A model generated the notes under the pieces. It worked only from the letters and a program-made list of their open reading frames with translations. It did not search any database and was not told the DNA's origin. Below are positions 8,240 to 16,704 of a stretch of DNA of 64,000 bases, one piece after another. Source of the stretch: Fimbriimonas planktonicus (GTDB lineage: Bacteria; Armatimonadota; Fimbriimonadia; Fimbriimonadales; Fimbriimonadaceae). Made by a program: the position numbers and the translations under genes. Position 1 is the stretch's first letter. Each line of letters opens with the position of its first letter. The stretch is from positions 2,790,001-2,854,000 of the forward strand of contig OZ248539.1 in the NCBI GenBank assembly GCA_965234685.1, given 5' to 3'.

Positions 8240-10171
8240 TTACGCGACCGGTTCTTCGACTTTCTTACCTAGCAAGTTCTCAAGGAAGTCCTCGCCCATG
8301 ATCTTCTTGACGATCATGTTCTGGTTCACCTTGTACTTTCGGGCTCGCGGGGCGAGGTAGCGGACGTCTACGGGTTCGAAGCTGAAGGTCGGGCCGGTTG
8401 GGGTCCATTCGGCCAGAGTGGTCTTCAGCCAGTCGGTGTCGTTTCGGTCCGGCGTGTCCATCTTGAAGTGGGCGCCTCGTGACTCGTTTCGCGTGAGCGA
8501 TCCGCCAACGATGGCCTTGCTCATTTCGATCATGTTTTTGACCGAGCGGGCAAACGGGACGGCCTGGTTGTTCCAACCGGAATCGTCGATGAGGTGGCAC
8601 TGGTTGATTCGGACGGAAAGCTCGTCGAGCTGATCCTTCGCCGAAAGCAAGTCGCGCTGGACGCGCCAGATGCCGCAGTTGTTCCACATGATGTCCGTGA
8701 GCTCCTGGTGCAGCTTGTACGGATTCTCCGTGCCTTGGCTCTTGCGGAAGCCGTCGTACTCGGACTGTCGGGCCTTTCGCGTTTCCTCGGCGAGGCTTGA
8801 TAGAACGTCCTCACCGGCCGATTCCATGTTGCGAACGTAAGCCTGAACGCCCTGCGCCGCAATCTCTCCACCGACCAGACAACTGAGGAGCGCATTGGCT
8901 CCGAGGCGGTTTGCGCCGTGGTACTGATAGTCGGCTTCGCCAGCGGCGAAGAGACCCGGGATGTTGGTCATCTGGTTTCGGTGGCTGTCTACATCCCAGC
9001 TTCCGTCGCCGTTGGTCTCGTAATCCACCCAAAGGCCGCCCATCGTGTAGTGGACCGCTGGATAGATGCGCATCGGGACGGTGATCGGGTCTTCGCGCAT
9101 GAACTTCTCGTAAATCTCGAGAACGCCTTCGAGCTTGTCGTTGATCTGATCTCGCGTAAATGGACCGCCGCGATCTTTGTGAAGCTGGGTGATGTCGAGA
9201 TAAACCTGTTCTCGGCCCTTGATGCCCTTACCCATTCGGCAAACACAGTAGATGATGAAGCTGACAATGTCTCGGCTGAGCAGGTTGCCGTAGACCGGGT
9301 CCATCTCTTCGCAGACATACCAGCGGTCGGCTTCTGGAATATCCGCAGCCAGGCGCTGATCATCTGGATTTCGTGGCACCCAAATTCGACCGCCTTCTCC
9401 GCGAACCGATTCGGACATGAGGCGGCACTTGTCCTCGCCCGGAATGGCGGTGGGGTGAATCTGCACCATCTCAGGGTTTCCGTAGTGGACGCCCTGCTGG
9501 TAGCAAAGGCTGACCGGGCTACCGGAGTTGATGATGGAGTTGGTGCTTCGGCCAAAGACGAGGCCGTTTCCACCGGTACAAACCACGACGGCGTCGGCTG
9601 GGTAGGACTCGACTTCCATCGTTCGCAGGTTTTGCGCGACGATGCCACGGCAGGCTTCTTTGCTGTCCTTGATAAGGCCGACAAATTCGTAACCTTCTCG
9701 CTTTTCGACGAGGCCGCTGGCTTCCCAACGTCGGACCTGTTCGTCCAGCGCGTATAGGAGCTGCTGCCCGGTGGTTGCACCGGCGTACGCGGTTCGGTGC
9801 TTCAGGGTGCCGCCGAATCGGCGGAAGCTCAAAAGACCTTCGGAGGTTCGGTTGAACGGAACGCCCATTCGGTCCAGCAAGTAAATGATTGCGGGAGCGC
9901 GCTCGGCCATTCGCATGACCGGGGGCTGGTGGTTAAGGAAGTCTCCGCCGGTGATCGTGTCTTCGAAGTGCAGGTAGGGGCTGTCGCCCTCGCCGCGAAG
10001 GTTTACGGCACCGTTGATACCGCCCTGAGCGCACACGCTGTGCGATCGCTTGACCGGCACGATGCTGAAGAGCTTGACCTTGTGCCCGGCCTCCGCCAAC
10101 TTCATCGTGGTCATCAGGCCCGCGAGCCCTCCGCCTACTACTACAACCGTTCGCTGTCCTGCCAGTGCCAC
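8240..10171 (-). CDS. sdhA: Succinate dehydrogenase / fumarate reductase flavoprotein subunit
   Basis: This is the FAD-containing subunit of respiratory complex II, 643 residues. FAD binding is seen at VVVVGGGLAGL (residues 9-19). The flavin-attaching histidine lies in KRSHSVCAQGGINGA, and the substrate site is in IHPTAIPGEDK and YHGANRLGANALLSCLVGG. The long form with HFEDTITGGDFLNHQ is the type found with a single cytochrome b subunit. No iron-sulfur (sdhB) or membrane (sdhC) gene is next to it, which is unusual: a sigma-factor operon lies upstream and purA downstream. The start is GTG without a Shine-Dalgarno site; TAGAAT lies exactly six bases upstream. Confidence 0.95.
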   Translation of the reverse strand: MALAGQRTVVVVGGGLAGLMTTMKLAEAGHKVKLFSIVPVKRSHSVCAQGGINGAVNLRGEGDSPYLHFEDTITGGDFLNHQPPVMRMAERAPAIIYLLDRMGVPFNRTSEGLLSFRRFGGTLKHRTAYAGATTGQQLLYALDEQVRRWEASGLVEKREGYEFVGLIKDSKEACRGIVAQNLRTMEVESYPADAVVVCTGGNGLVFGRSTNSIINSGSPVSLCYQQGVHYGNPEMVQIHPTAIPGEDKCRLMSESVRGEGGRIWVPRNPDDQRLAADIPEADRWYVCEEMDPVYGNLLSRDIVSFIIYCVCRMGKGIKGREQVYLDITQLHKDRGGPFTRDQINDKLEGVLEIYEKFMREDPITVPMRIYPAVHYTMGGLWVDYETNGDGSWDVDSHRNQMTNIPGLFAAGEADYQYHGANRLGANALLSCLVGGEIAAQGVQAYVRNMESAGEDVLSSLAEETRKARQSEYDGFRKSQGTENPYKLHQELTDIMWNNCGIWRVQRDLLSAKDQLDELSVRINQCHLIDDSGWNNQAVPFARSVKNMIEMSKAIVGGSLTRNESRGAHFKMDTPDRNDTDWLKTTLAEWTPTGPTFSFEPVDVRYLAPRARKYKVNQNMIVKKIMGEDFLENLLGKKVEEPVA

Positions 10172-10177
10172 AACGAT

Positions 10178-10183
10178 ATTCTA
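10178..10183 (-). promoter_or_regulatory. TAGAAT -10-like element before sdhA
   Basis: TAGAAT on the minus strand ends six bases before the GTG of sdhA. There is no ribosome binding site in the six-base gap. Confidence 0.5.
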
Positions 10184-10235
10184 CGCGAGGGGTTGCTTTC
10201 AGGTTTTGTTGAAACAAGCAGTTTTTGGGCCTGGG

Positions 10236-11417
10236 TTACGTACTCGGGATGGTCTGAAGGAATTCCTGCCAATATGCTGCCGTCCTCGGGTCGCGACTCA
10301 AGGCAAAAGCGGCCACCGCGTGCTTTCGGGCGGCAGCGTAATCGGCAAGACGAAATGAGACGTGCGCGGAGACGGCTTCGAAGGGGAGATACGGCTCGGA
10401 GACGACGACTTCGCGCAGCAAAGTCCGAGCCGCTTCCGCGCCAGCGAACTCCAGCGTTGCGGCAACATGGCCAAGCTTGTTGCTTACGGTCGGCGCAACA
10501 GACGTTAGAGCGACATAGAGCCGGGAGATTTCGGCGTACGATGGCGAACCTGTAAATGCCCGCTGAACATGGGCAGATTGAATGGCGGCTTCGAGCTGGA
10601 AGCGACCAGGAGACCTTCTCGTTGCCGCAGCTTGGAGCAAGTGCTCCGCGCGCTGAACCATTTCTAGATCCCAATTGGATGGGTTCTGTTGGGAAAGCGG
10701 AATGTAGTTGTCCCGCGTAGTCGAGCGACGTGATTCACAAAAGAGCAGAAGCGCGTAGAGGCCCATCGCTTCTGGATCGCCTTCCGAAGCCACCATTAGC
10801 GAGCGGGCAAGGTCCAGAGCTTCGGTGGGTTCGGAGGTCCCCCAGTCCCTTGAATAGAGCCCATAAATGGCTTGCAGCACACTTGGCAGGCGATGCTGGA
10901 ATTCGTCCGGATTCGGCAGGTCGGGAAGGATATTTGCGTCACGAATCTTCCGCTTCGCCCTAACCAGACGTTGGCCGAGGGTGGCAGCGGGCATGAGGAA
11001 AAGCTCCGACATATTCTCCGCAGACATGCCGAGAACGAGTTGAAGCATGAGCGGAGTCTGGATTTCGGCGGCAATGGCCGGATGGGTGCAAAGAAAAAAG
11101 AGGCGGAGTCGCTCGTCGGGGAGCATGGTGGGGTCCTCGGGTTCGGTAGTGGCTGCGGTATCCGCGACGATGTCTAGGGGCGATAGGCGCTTTTCACGAC
11201 GCTCCGTATCAATCGCCCGGTGCAAGGCGACTCGGCACAGCCAGGCTTCCGGATTTGGCGGCGGCGCGTCGTTCCAATCCGTCAATGCCGAGGCAAAGGC
11301 GGCACTGACGGCGTCTTCTGAGCGAAGTAAATCGAAACCTCGGGCGAGCAGATGAGAAAGAACTTTGCCGTAGCTCTCGCGAAAAACCTCACCTACCCGC
11401 TCCGAAGCATCCATCAA
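10236..11417 (-). CDS. ECF42-type RNA polymerase sigma factor with long C-terminal extension
   Basis: The 393-residue protein has sigma region 2 at the N-terminus (FRESYGKVLSHLLARGFDLLRSEDAVSAAFASAL, then PEAWLCRVALHRAID at about 55-70). Region 4 (LVLGMSAENMSELFLMPAATLGQRLVRAKRKI) lies near 125-160. About 220 more residues form a helical, repeat-like extension (DUF6596 type). This architecture and the neighbouring YCII/DGPF genes define group ECF42, where the extension rather than an anti-sigma factor is thought to control activity. It starts four bases after the stop of the upstream YCII gene, so the three genes form one operon. Target promoters are unknown. Confidence 0.9.
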   Translation of the reverse strand: MMDASERVGEVFRESYGKVLSHLLARGFDLLRSEDAVSAAFASALTDWNDAPPPNPEAWLCRVALHRAIDTERREKRLSPLDIVADTAATTEPEDPTMLPDERLRLFFLCTHPAIAAEIQTPLMLQLVLGMSAENMSELFLMPAATLGQRLVRAKRKIRDANILPDLPNPDEFQHRLPSVLQAIYGLYSRDWGTSEPTEALDLARSLMVASEGDPEAMGLYALLLFCESRRSTTRDNYIPLSQQNPSNWDLEMVQRAEHLLQAAATRRSPGRFQLEAAIQSAHVQRAFTGSPSYAEISRLYVALTSVAPTVSNKLGHVAATLEFAGAEAARTLLREVVVSEPYLPFEAVSAHVSFRLADYAAARKHAVAAFALSRDPRTAAYWQEFLQTIPST

Positions 11418-11421
11418 CTCA

Positions 11422-11781
11422 TCAGCTCGGGTCCGGAAGAATTGGCCGGACTTCTACCGCACCACCTTCGGTGCAAGGCGCGAGTTTTGCCCAGGTCATC
11501 GCTTCATCAAGAGATGGAACATTGATGACTAAGAGTCCGGCAAGTTGCTCTTTGGTGTCAGCGACCGGACCATCTTGGATGGTGAGTTCGCCGGCTGTGG
11601 CTCGCAAAGTGGTCGCACTGCCGGGAACTTGTAGACCCGCGCCAGCACCCCGAACGAGCACTCCCGCGTCGTCAAGTTGATCGATGTAAGCACTCCAGGC
11701 GCCCCAGTATTGACCCGCAGATTCCGATTCGCGCTCCGAAAACTGGGCGCTGGTTTCGTAAAAAATCAAGCCGTACTTCAT
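11422..11781 (-). CDS. YCII/DGPF-domain protein
   Basis: This 119-residue cytoplasmic protein has the YCII-related fold. It opens with MKYGLIFYE, has a central YIDQLDDAGVLVRGAGAGL, then TIQDGPVADTKEQLAGLLVI and a C-terminal VEVRPI. The DGP tripeptide names the DGPF family that accompanies ECF42 sigma factors. Its biochemical role is not established; a sensing or small-molecule role is often assumed. The start is the ATG at 11781, which overlaps the stop of the exported paralogue (ATGA). The longer frame upstream lies wholly inside that gene. Confidence 0.88.
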   Translation of the reverse strand: MKYGLIFYETSAQFSERESESAGQYWGAWSAYIDQLDDAGVLVRGAGAGLQVPGSATTLRATAGELTIQDGPVADTKEQLAGLLVINVPSLDEAMTWAKLAPCTEGGAVEVRPILPDPS

Positions 11782-12230
11782 TTGCCCTTCTCCATATCTT
11801 GGTTCATCGGCAGAAGCTCTCGGACTTCGACGCGACCGCCATCTTGAATTGCCGGGCAAGTGTTGGCGATGCTCACGGCAGCATCCAGCGACTCTGCCTT
11901 CACGATCAGATATCCGCTGAGATTAATCGTGCTGGCGTTAATGGCTCGTTTGCCTTTGCCATCAAGAACGACACCGGTGGTTGGCGGAAGCAAGGCAGAG
12001 CCGCTTTCGATGACGCCGGAGGCCTGGATTTTGCCGATGTATCCCATCCACTTTTCCCAGTACTTGGGTGCCGCCGCGCCGGTGCGGTCGCCGAAAGACT
12101 TTTCGGTCTCATAGAAGTAGATGCCGTACGACTTGGTTGCTTTTGTCGATGCCGTCGCCTGAGCGGGCGGATTGGAGAGCACAGTCGCCGCCACGATGGC
12201 GGAAAGAGAAAGGGCAATGAGCGTTTTCAT
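11778..12230 (-). CDS. Exported YCII/DGPF-like paralogue
   Basis: The 150-residue product begins with a clear signal peptide (MKTLIALSLSAIVAATVLS, cleavage probably after QATA). The mature part is a YCII domain: SYGIYFYETEKSF, GYIGKIQASGVIESGSAL, NLSGYLIVKAESLDAAVSIANTCP and VEVREL match the cytoplasmic partner at 11422 position by position. The DGP motif is replaced by INASTINLS. A YCII protein sent out of the cytoplasm next to its cytoplasmic twin and an ECF sigma factor suggests an envelope sensing branch, which is inference only. The ATG at 12230 is chosen for the AAAGGAAACCC site before it and the signal peptide. Confidence 0.85.
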   Translation of the reverse strand: MKTLIALSLSAIVAATVLSNPPAQATASTKATKSYGIYFYETEKSFGDRTGAAAPKYWEKWMGYIGKIQASGVIESGSALLPPTTGVVLDGKGKRAINASTINLSGYLIVKAESLDAAVSIANTCPAIQDGGRVEVRELLPMNQDMEKGK

Positions 12231-12316
12231 GGGTTTCCTTTTTCGGACCAATTGGGTCCTTCAAGGAGAAAGCGAATGGCGGAGGCCGATTTCGACAAAT
12301 GCCCAAAATTTTTTGA

Positions 12317-14719
12317 TCAATTGCGAGCGGTGCTGAAACGCATGCGCAAGAGGCTCTTGATCTGAATGAGCGTAAACCCGACGAGAATGCTGCCCATCAC
12401 CCAAGCGGCGGCGGTCGCATAGCCGAACTTGAGGAACATGAAGGCGTTCTGCCAGACCTCGAGTCCGATGGTCCGAGTTGAGTTGAGCGGCCCGCCTTGG
12501 GTTAGGACAAACACATTCTCCATAGCCTTGAATCCGGCAATGAAAACTCCGAGAAGGTTAATCAGAACCAACGGCTTGATACCGGGGAGGGTGATGTACC
12601 GAATCTTTTCAAGCCAGGACGCGCCATCGATATCGGCAGCCTCATAGCGCTCTGGGGCAATGTTCTTAAGCGCGGCTAAATACAAGATCGACCCCGCTCC
12701 GGCTCCGGCCCAAATCCCAGGCAGGACCACGGCAAACATTGCGAGTTGCGGACTTCCGAGCCAGTCGTTCGCGGTCGGAATCGGGCCGTTGCCGAGCTTC
12801 ATCCAAAGCGGATTGATGGCTTCGATGAAGGGCTTTAGGATCGTGTTGAGCAGTCCGGTATCGCTTTTCTCGTAAAACTGCCGCCAAACGAGGGAGACCA
12901 CGATGGCGCTCGTCATGGCGGGCAGATAAAAGATCGTTCGGAAGAGAACGGTAAACCGCGGAATCTCGTTGAGCGCGATCGCGAGAATGATCGGTAGGAA
13001 GAACCCGATGACTAAGCTGAGGGCAACGTAAACGAAGCTGTTCCAAACGCTTTGATAGAACACCGGCTGGCTAAAGACGCCGATGAAGTTATCGAGTCCT
13101 ACCCAGGACGCGCCGCCGATGAGCTTGTAATCCTGGAACGCAATCACCAATCCTCGGCCAAGTGGATAGTAGGCCCATGTGAAAATGCTAAGGGCGGCGG
13201 GCAAGAGACAAGCGATTAGGAAGGACCAGATTTGCGAACGCGGAATGCCAGCTGGCAGCCGTTCGATCACCTCTACGGCATTTCGACGTTGCCAGAACCT
13301 CACCGAGAATCCGGTGCCGACGATGGCAAGCACAGCCAAGATTCCCGCCGCCCAGCCGCGTTTGGTCGCCATTTCTTCGGGAGGAATAAAGCCTAGGAGT
13401 TTCTGGTCCATCTCCTTTTGCGTTTCGGCGAGGATGTCCTTTGCGGGACGATCTGGCTCTAGCCGTGCCCGGTCGAGTGCCGCGTTAAGAACTTCATAAA
13501 CCTGCTGGCAGTTTCGGCCGTATGGCTCGGGGTGACCTGTTTGGAAGAGCTCGCGGTTAGCTTTGACGTAGCTGGGATCGACTTGTGAGAGGTAGTCGTC
13601 GTAGCCAAACTTCTCGAGCCAAACCGGGTTCACAAGGTTTCCGATTCCGAGCTCGACGCACTTTTGCGTATTCACTCTCGCCGCTTCATCTCCGGCGAAG
13701 AATTTGATAAATCGCCAGCACGCATCAAGCTTCTTCGGGTCCTTCACCCGGGACGAGATGGCCCACATTCCCGCGTTGATCTCGTTGCTGCGTCCGGCAG
13801 GTCCGGCGGGTAAGGCGCTGACGCCGATGACGCTCGGGCTGAGGTCGCTCTGGTTGAGCACAACGTCGTTGGTGTAGCCGAACCACATCGCCATCTTGCC
13901 GGTGTTGATGTCTGTTGTGAAATCGGTGGCAAGGTGCGCGACCGGGCCAGTTCCGTCTTTCTGCTTGAGAAAGAGCTTTCGGAAGAATTCCACCGCAAGC
14001 TCGCCGCCCTTGGAATTAATCTTGGATTGCCAGACTCCAGATTCGGTTGGGGCAACAACTTCGCCCCCGGCCTGATACAAAAAGTTCTGCCAGTGGTAGC
14101 TGGGCACCTGGCTGAGGGCATATCCGCTGCGGCCCGGCTTGGTGAGTTTTAGACAGTATTCGTAGAACTGATCCCAGGTTTCGGGTGGCTTGGCCGGGTC
14201 GAGTCCGACTTCAAGAAAGAAGTCCTTTCGGTAATAGAGCGCGATGGCAACCTGGAAAAACGGGATGGCGTACGATTTGCCATCGAAGCTCTTGAGGACC
14301 TTCAGGACGGTCGGATTGACCCTTGCCATGACCTCCGGATCTTGAGCAATGAGATCATCAACGGGGCGGCAAAAGCCTTGTTCGACGAAGGTGTAGTACT
14401 GCCGGAAGTTGACGTAAAAGACGTCCGGGGCGCGGTCGCCCGCCATCGACATCAGGAACATGTTGTCGGCCTGTGGCCCGACGAGATTTAGTCCCCCGGC
14501 GTTCACGACGCGTACGTCTGGGTTTGTTCGGTGGAACTCTTCGAACACCGCCCGTCGAATCTGGGCGGTCGTGGCAGTGGCTTCTTTCGGCGGGATTCCG
14601 TAGCCGGGGCCGGCCATCATGCGGATCTCGGTGGGAGCTTCCGCTTGCGCCAGCGCACTCGATCCGAGTAGCAAACTGAGACCGGCAAGCAGGAACGATC
14701 GAAGTCGGGCCGAGATCAA
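12317..14719 (-). CDS. Fusion of sugar ABC solute-binding protein and MalF-type permease
   Basis: The 800-residue protein joins two parts of a carbohydrate importer. Residues 1-24 form a signal peptide and residues 30-455 an extracellular solute-binding domain (PDVFYVNFRQYYTFVEQGF, FFQVAIALYYRKDFF, AMWFGYTN). Residues 460-800 are a binding-protein-dependent permease with about seven membrane segments. The EAA loop (EAADIDGASWLEKIRYITLPG) near residue 715 contacts an ATPase. The binding domain would sit on the outside, tethered to the channel. No second permease or ATPase gene is nearby. The start is TTG with no Shine-Dalgarno site and TAGAAT nine bases upstream. Confidence 0.9.
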   Translation of the reverse strand: MISARLRSFLLAGLSLLLGSSALAQAEAPTEIRMMAGPGYGIPPKEATATTAQIRRAVFEEFHRTNPDVRVVNAGGLNLVGPQADNMFLMSMAGDRAPDVFYVNFRQYYTFVEQGFCRPVDDLIAQDPEVMARVNPTVLKVLKSFDGKSYAIPFFQVAIALYYRKDFFLEVGLDPAKPPETWDQFYEYCLKLTKPGRSGYALSQVPSYHWQNFLYQAGGEVVAPTESGVWQSKINSKGGELAVEFFRKLFLKQKDGTGPVAHLATDFTTDINTGKMAMWFGYTNDVVLNQSDLSPSVIGVSALPAGPAGRSNEINAGMWAISSRVKDPKKLDACWRFIKFFAGDEAARVNTQKCVELGIGNLVNPVWLEKFGYDDYLSQVDPSYVKANRELFQTGHPEPYGRNCQQVYEVLNAALDRARLEPDRPAKDILAETQKEMDQKLLGFIPPEEMATKRGWAAGILAVLAIVGTGFSVRFWQRRNAVEVIERLPAGIPRSQIWSFLIACLLPAALSIFTWAYYPLGRGLVIAFQDYKLIGGASWVGLDNFIGVFSQPVFYQSVWNSFVYVALSLVIGFFLPIILAIALNEIPRFTVLFRTIFYLPAMTSAIVVSLVWRQFYEKSDTGLLNTILKPFIEAINPLWMKLGNGPIPTANDWLGSPQLAMFAVVLPGIWAGAGAGSILYLAALKNIAPERYEAADIDGASWLEKIRYITLPGIKPLVLINLLGVFIAGFKAMENVFVLTQGGPLNSTRTIGLEVWQNAFMFLKFGYATAAAWVMGSILVGFTLIQIKSLLRMRFSTARN

Positions 14720-14728
14720 CGTAGCGAC

Positions 14729-14734
14729 ATTCTA
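14729..14734 (-). promoter_or_regulatory. TAGAAT -10-like element before the binding-protein/permease fusion
   Basis: On the minus strand TAGAAT ends nine bases before the TTG start at 14719, with no ribosome binding site between. Confidence 0.4.
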
Positions 14735-15136
14735 CTGGACGCATCCCTGACCTGCTGAGATGAATTTCAGGGTCCAGAAATAGAACTGGCCGATGCCAAA
14801 AAGACATCGACCAGAATCTGCGATGTTTGTCGTAAGCGAAGCGCTACTTCAAACAAGGATATGAGGCTATTTATGGAATCCAGTATCGAGTTGGTTTCGT
14901 CAATGTTTTATCCCGACAGAGGAAAAAAGCTAACTGCGAAGCAGAAAACAAAAGCCGCAAAGACTGCGGCAAATTGCCGGTGGTGGCCACGTCGCCAACT
15001 CCTGACAAGAAATAGGCTAGTGGATTTTGTTCCCAAAATTCGTGTCACAAATTTCCATTACAGTACACACGTCTACATCTGGTTACAAATATTCAGAAAA
15101 TATGTATTCTTTTGTCTAGCATTTTTATTTTTTCTT
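14735..15136. other. Divergent intergenic region before recA
   Basis: About 400 bases separate the ABC fusion gene from recA. The right half is clearly A+T rich, with runs of A and T near 15060-15136. I looked for an SOS (LexA) palindrome and did not find a convincing one. A small open frame at 14861-15142 has no ribosome binding site and an unlikely composition. Confidence 0.5.
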
Positions 15137-15145
15137 TGGTAAAGT
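15137..15145 (+). promoter_or_regulatory. Extended -10 promoter element of recA (TGGTAAAGT)
   Basis: TG-G-TAAAGT fits an extended -10. Transcription would begin near 15152, just before the GAGGA site and the GTG at 15162. A TTGTCT box at 15112-15117 is 22 bases away, too far for a normal -35. Confidence 0.45.
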
Positions 15146-15161
15146 GAGTGAAGAGGAACCC

Positions 15162-16250
15162 GTGAGAAAGGCAGCCGCGAATTCAGAAGTTAACGTTGAC
15201 AAGTCCGACCGAGAGAAGGCTTTAGAAGCCGCCCTTGGCCAGGTTGAGCGATCGTTCGGAAAGGGCGCGGTCATGCGCATGGGCGATACCAGCCGGGTTG
15301 GAATTGAAGCGATTCCCACCGGGTCACTTTCCTTGGATATGGCTCTCGGCATCGGCGGACTTCCCCGCGGACGAATCACGGAAATCTACGGACCAGAATC
15401 TGGCGGTAAGTCGACGCTTGCCCTGCACTGCGTTGCAGAAGCTCAGAAGCTTGGCGGACTTGCGTTGTACGTCGATGCCGAGCACGCACTTGACACCGAG
15501 TACGCCCGGACCCTTGGCGTCGACGTGGATCGACTCTACATCTCTCAGCCAAGCAACGGAGAAGAAGCCCTCGAAATCGCCGACGCTATTACCAAGTCGG
15601 GCGCCATCGACATCGTCGTTATCGACTCGGTAGCCGCCCTCGTTCCTAAGGCAGAAATCGAAGGCGAGATGGGCGACACGTTCGTCGGCATCCAGGCCCG
15701 AATGATGAGCCAAGCCCTGCGAAAGCTTGGTGGAACGCTCAACAAGTCCCGCACCGCGGCCATCTTCATCAACCAGCTTCGAGAGAAGATTGGCGTGATG
15801 TACGGCAACCCCGAAACAACGCCTGGCGGCCGAGCCCTCAAGTTCTGGGCAAGCGTTCGGCTTGAAGTTCGAAAGGGCGATGCGATCAAAACGGGAACGG
15901 ACCAGATTGGTGCCCGAACCAAGGTCAAGGTCGTGAAAAACAAGGTGGCTCCACCGTTCAAGACCGCGGAGTTCGACATGATTTTCGGCAAGGGAATCAG
16001 CCGCGCCGGTGATGTTCTCGATATGGCTGCCCTCAAAGGCATCATTCAGAAGTCAGGAACCTACTTCAACTACGGTGAGATCCGACTTGGCCAGGGCCGA
16101 GACAACGCCCGAAACTTCTTGGAATCTCATCCTGAGGTCTTTACCGAAATCGATAAGAAAGTCCGTGAAATGTTCTTGGCAGAAATGGCGAAGTTGCCAC
16201 CGGAGCCAGTGAGCGAGGACGAACCGCTGGACGAAGATCTCGGCCTATAG
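15162..16250 (+). CDS. recA: Recombinase RecA
   Basis: RecA forms filaments on single-stranded DNA for recombination and SOS signalling. The protein has the Walker A loop GPESGGKST near residue 77 (a Gly replaces the usual second Ser), VDAEHALD, the loop 1 region EGEMGDTFVGIQARMMSQALRK, NQLREKIGVMYGNPETTPGG and an acidic tail (SEDEPLDEDLGL). The start is set at GTG 15162 because GAGGA lies four bases before it. The upstream GTG at 15144 overlaps the likely -10 element and has no ribosome binding site. recX follows 18 bases later and rny after that. Confidence 0.97.
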   Translation: MRKAAANSEVNVDKSDREKALEAALGQVERSFGKGAVMRMGDTSRVGIEAIPTGSLSLDMALGIGGLPRGRITEIYGPESGGKSTLALHCVAEAQKLGGLALYVDAEHALDTEYARTLGVDVDRLYISQPSNGEEALEIADAITKSGAIDIVVIDSVAALVPKAEIEGEMGDTFVGIQARMMSQALRKLGGTLNKSRTAAIFINQLREKIGVMYGNPETTPGGRALKFWASVRLEVRKGDAIKTGTDQIGARTKVKVVKNKVAPPFKTAEFDMIFGKGISRAGDVLDMAALKGIIQKSGTYFNYGEIRLGQGRDNARNFLESHPEVFTEIDKKVREMFLAEMAKLPPEPVSEDEPLDEDLGL

Positions 16251-16268
16251 GCTCGGTAACCGTTCTTC

Positions 16269-16700
16269 ATGGACCAAACCTACGAAGAAAGTCTTCGCCG
16301 GGTGATGCTTCGGCTATCGCGCGGCGACTTGACCGAGGCGGAAGCTCGTCGACTGACGGGCCGCGACGATGTTGTTGAGCACCTGAGAGAAAAGCGGCTG
16401 CTCAACGACCACCGGGTGGCCGAGGCGCTGATCCACCGGTGGTCAGGGCGGAACATGCGCGGCCGAACCTGGCTTCAGTCCGAGTTCGAGCGGCGGGATA
16501 TCCCTGCCGCCATCGCTGGCCCCCTATTAGAGAATCTGCCGTGCGACTTCGATCGGGCAAATGAACTGCTGGGCCTTGTTCGAAAACCAGATGCGGTTCG
16601 CAAAGCGCGTTTTTTGGCATCGCGGGGGTTTGCCGAAGAAGTAATCGACTCAGTTCTCGGCGATAGTCTCCGAGAGGCCTCCGACTGGCGTCACAATTGA
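16269..16700 (+). CDS. recX: Regulatory protein RecX
   Basis: RecX binds in the RecA filament groove and limits its activity. The 143-residue protein is made of three-helix repeats: LRRVMLRLSRGDLTEAEARRLTG, then VVEHLREKRLLNDHRVAEALIHRWS, then a third repeat ending ARFLASRGFAEEVIDSVLGD. The second repeat holds the conserved L.E..LLND...A motif. It is short but within the family range. Its position directly after recA supports the call. The ATG at 16269 has no clear Shine-Dalgarno site; translation probably follows from recA. Confidence 0.88.
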   Translation: MDQTYEESLRRVMLRLSRGDLTEAEARRLTGRDDVVEHLREKRLLNDHRVAEALIHRWSGRNMRGRTWLQSEFERRDIPAAIAGPLLENLPCDFDRANELLGLVRKPDAVRKARFLASRGFAEEVIDSVLGDSLREASDWRHN

Positions 16701-16704
16701 ATCT

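Noticed and set aside
8918..9757. 279-codon frame on the plus strand inside sdhA
   Set aside because: It is a shadow of sdhA; composition follows the codon pattern of the real gene on the other strand.
14735..15136. Possible LexA/SOS box before recA
   Set aside because: No convincing GAAC-N-GTTC or CTG-N10-CAG palindrome was seen.
14861..15142. 93-codon frame before recA
   Set aside because: No ribosome binding site, odd composition ending in a Phe/Leu run caused by the A+T-rich promoter region.
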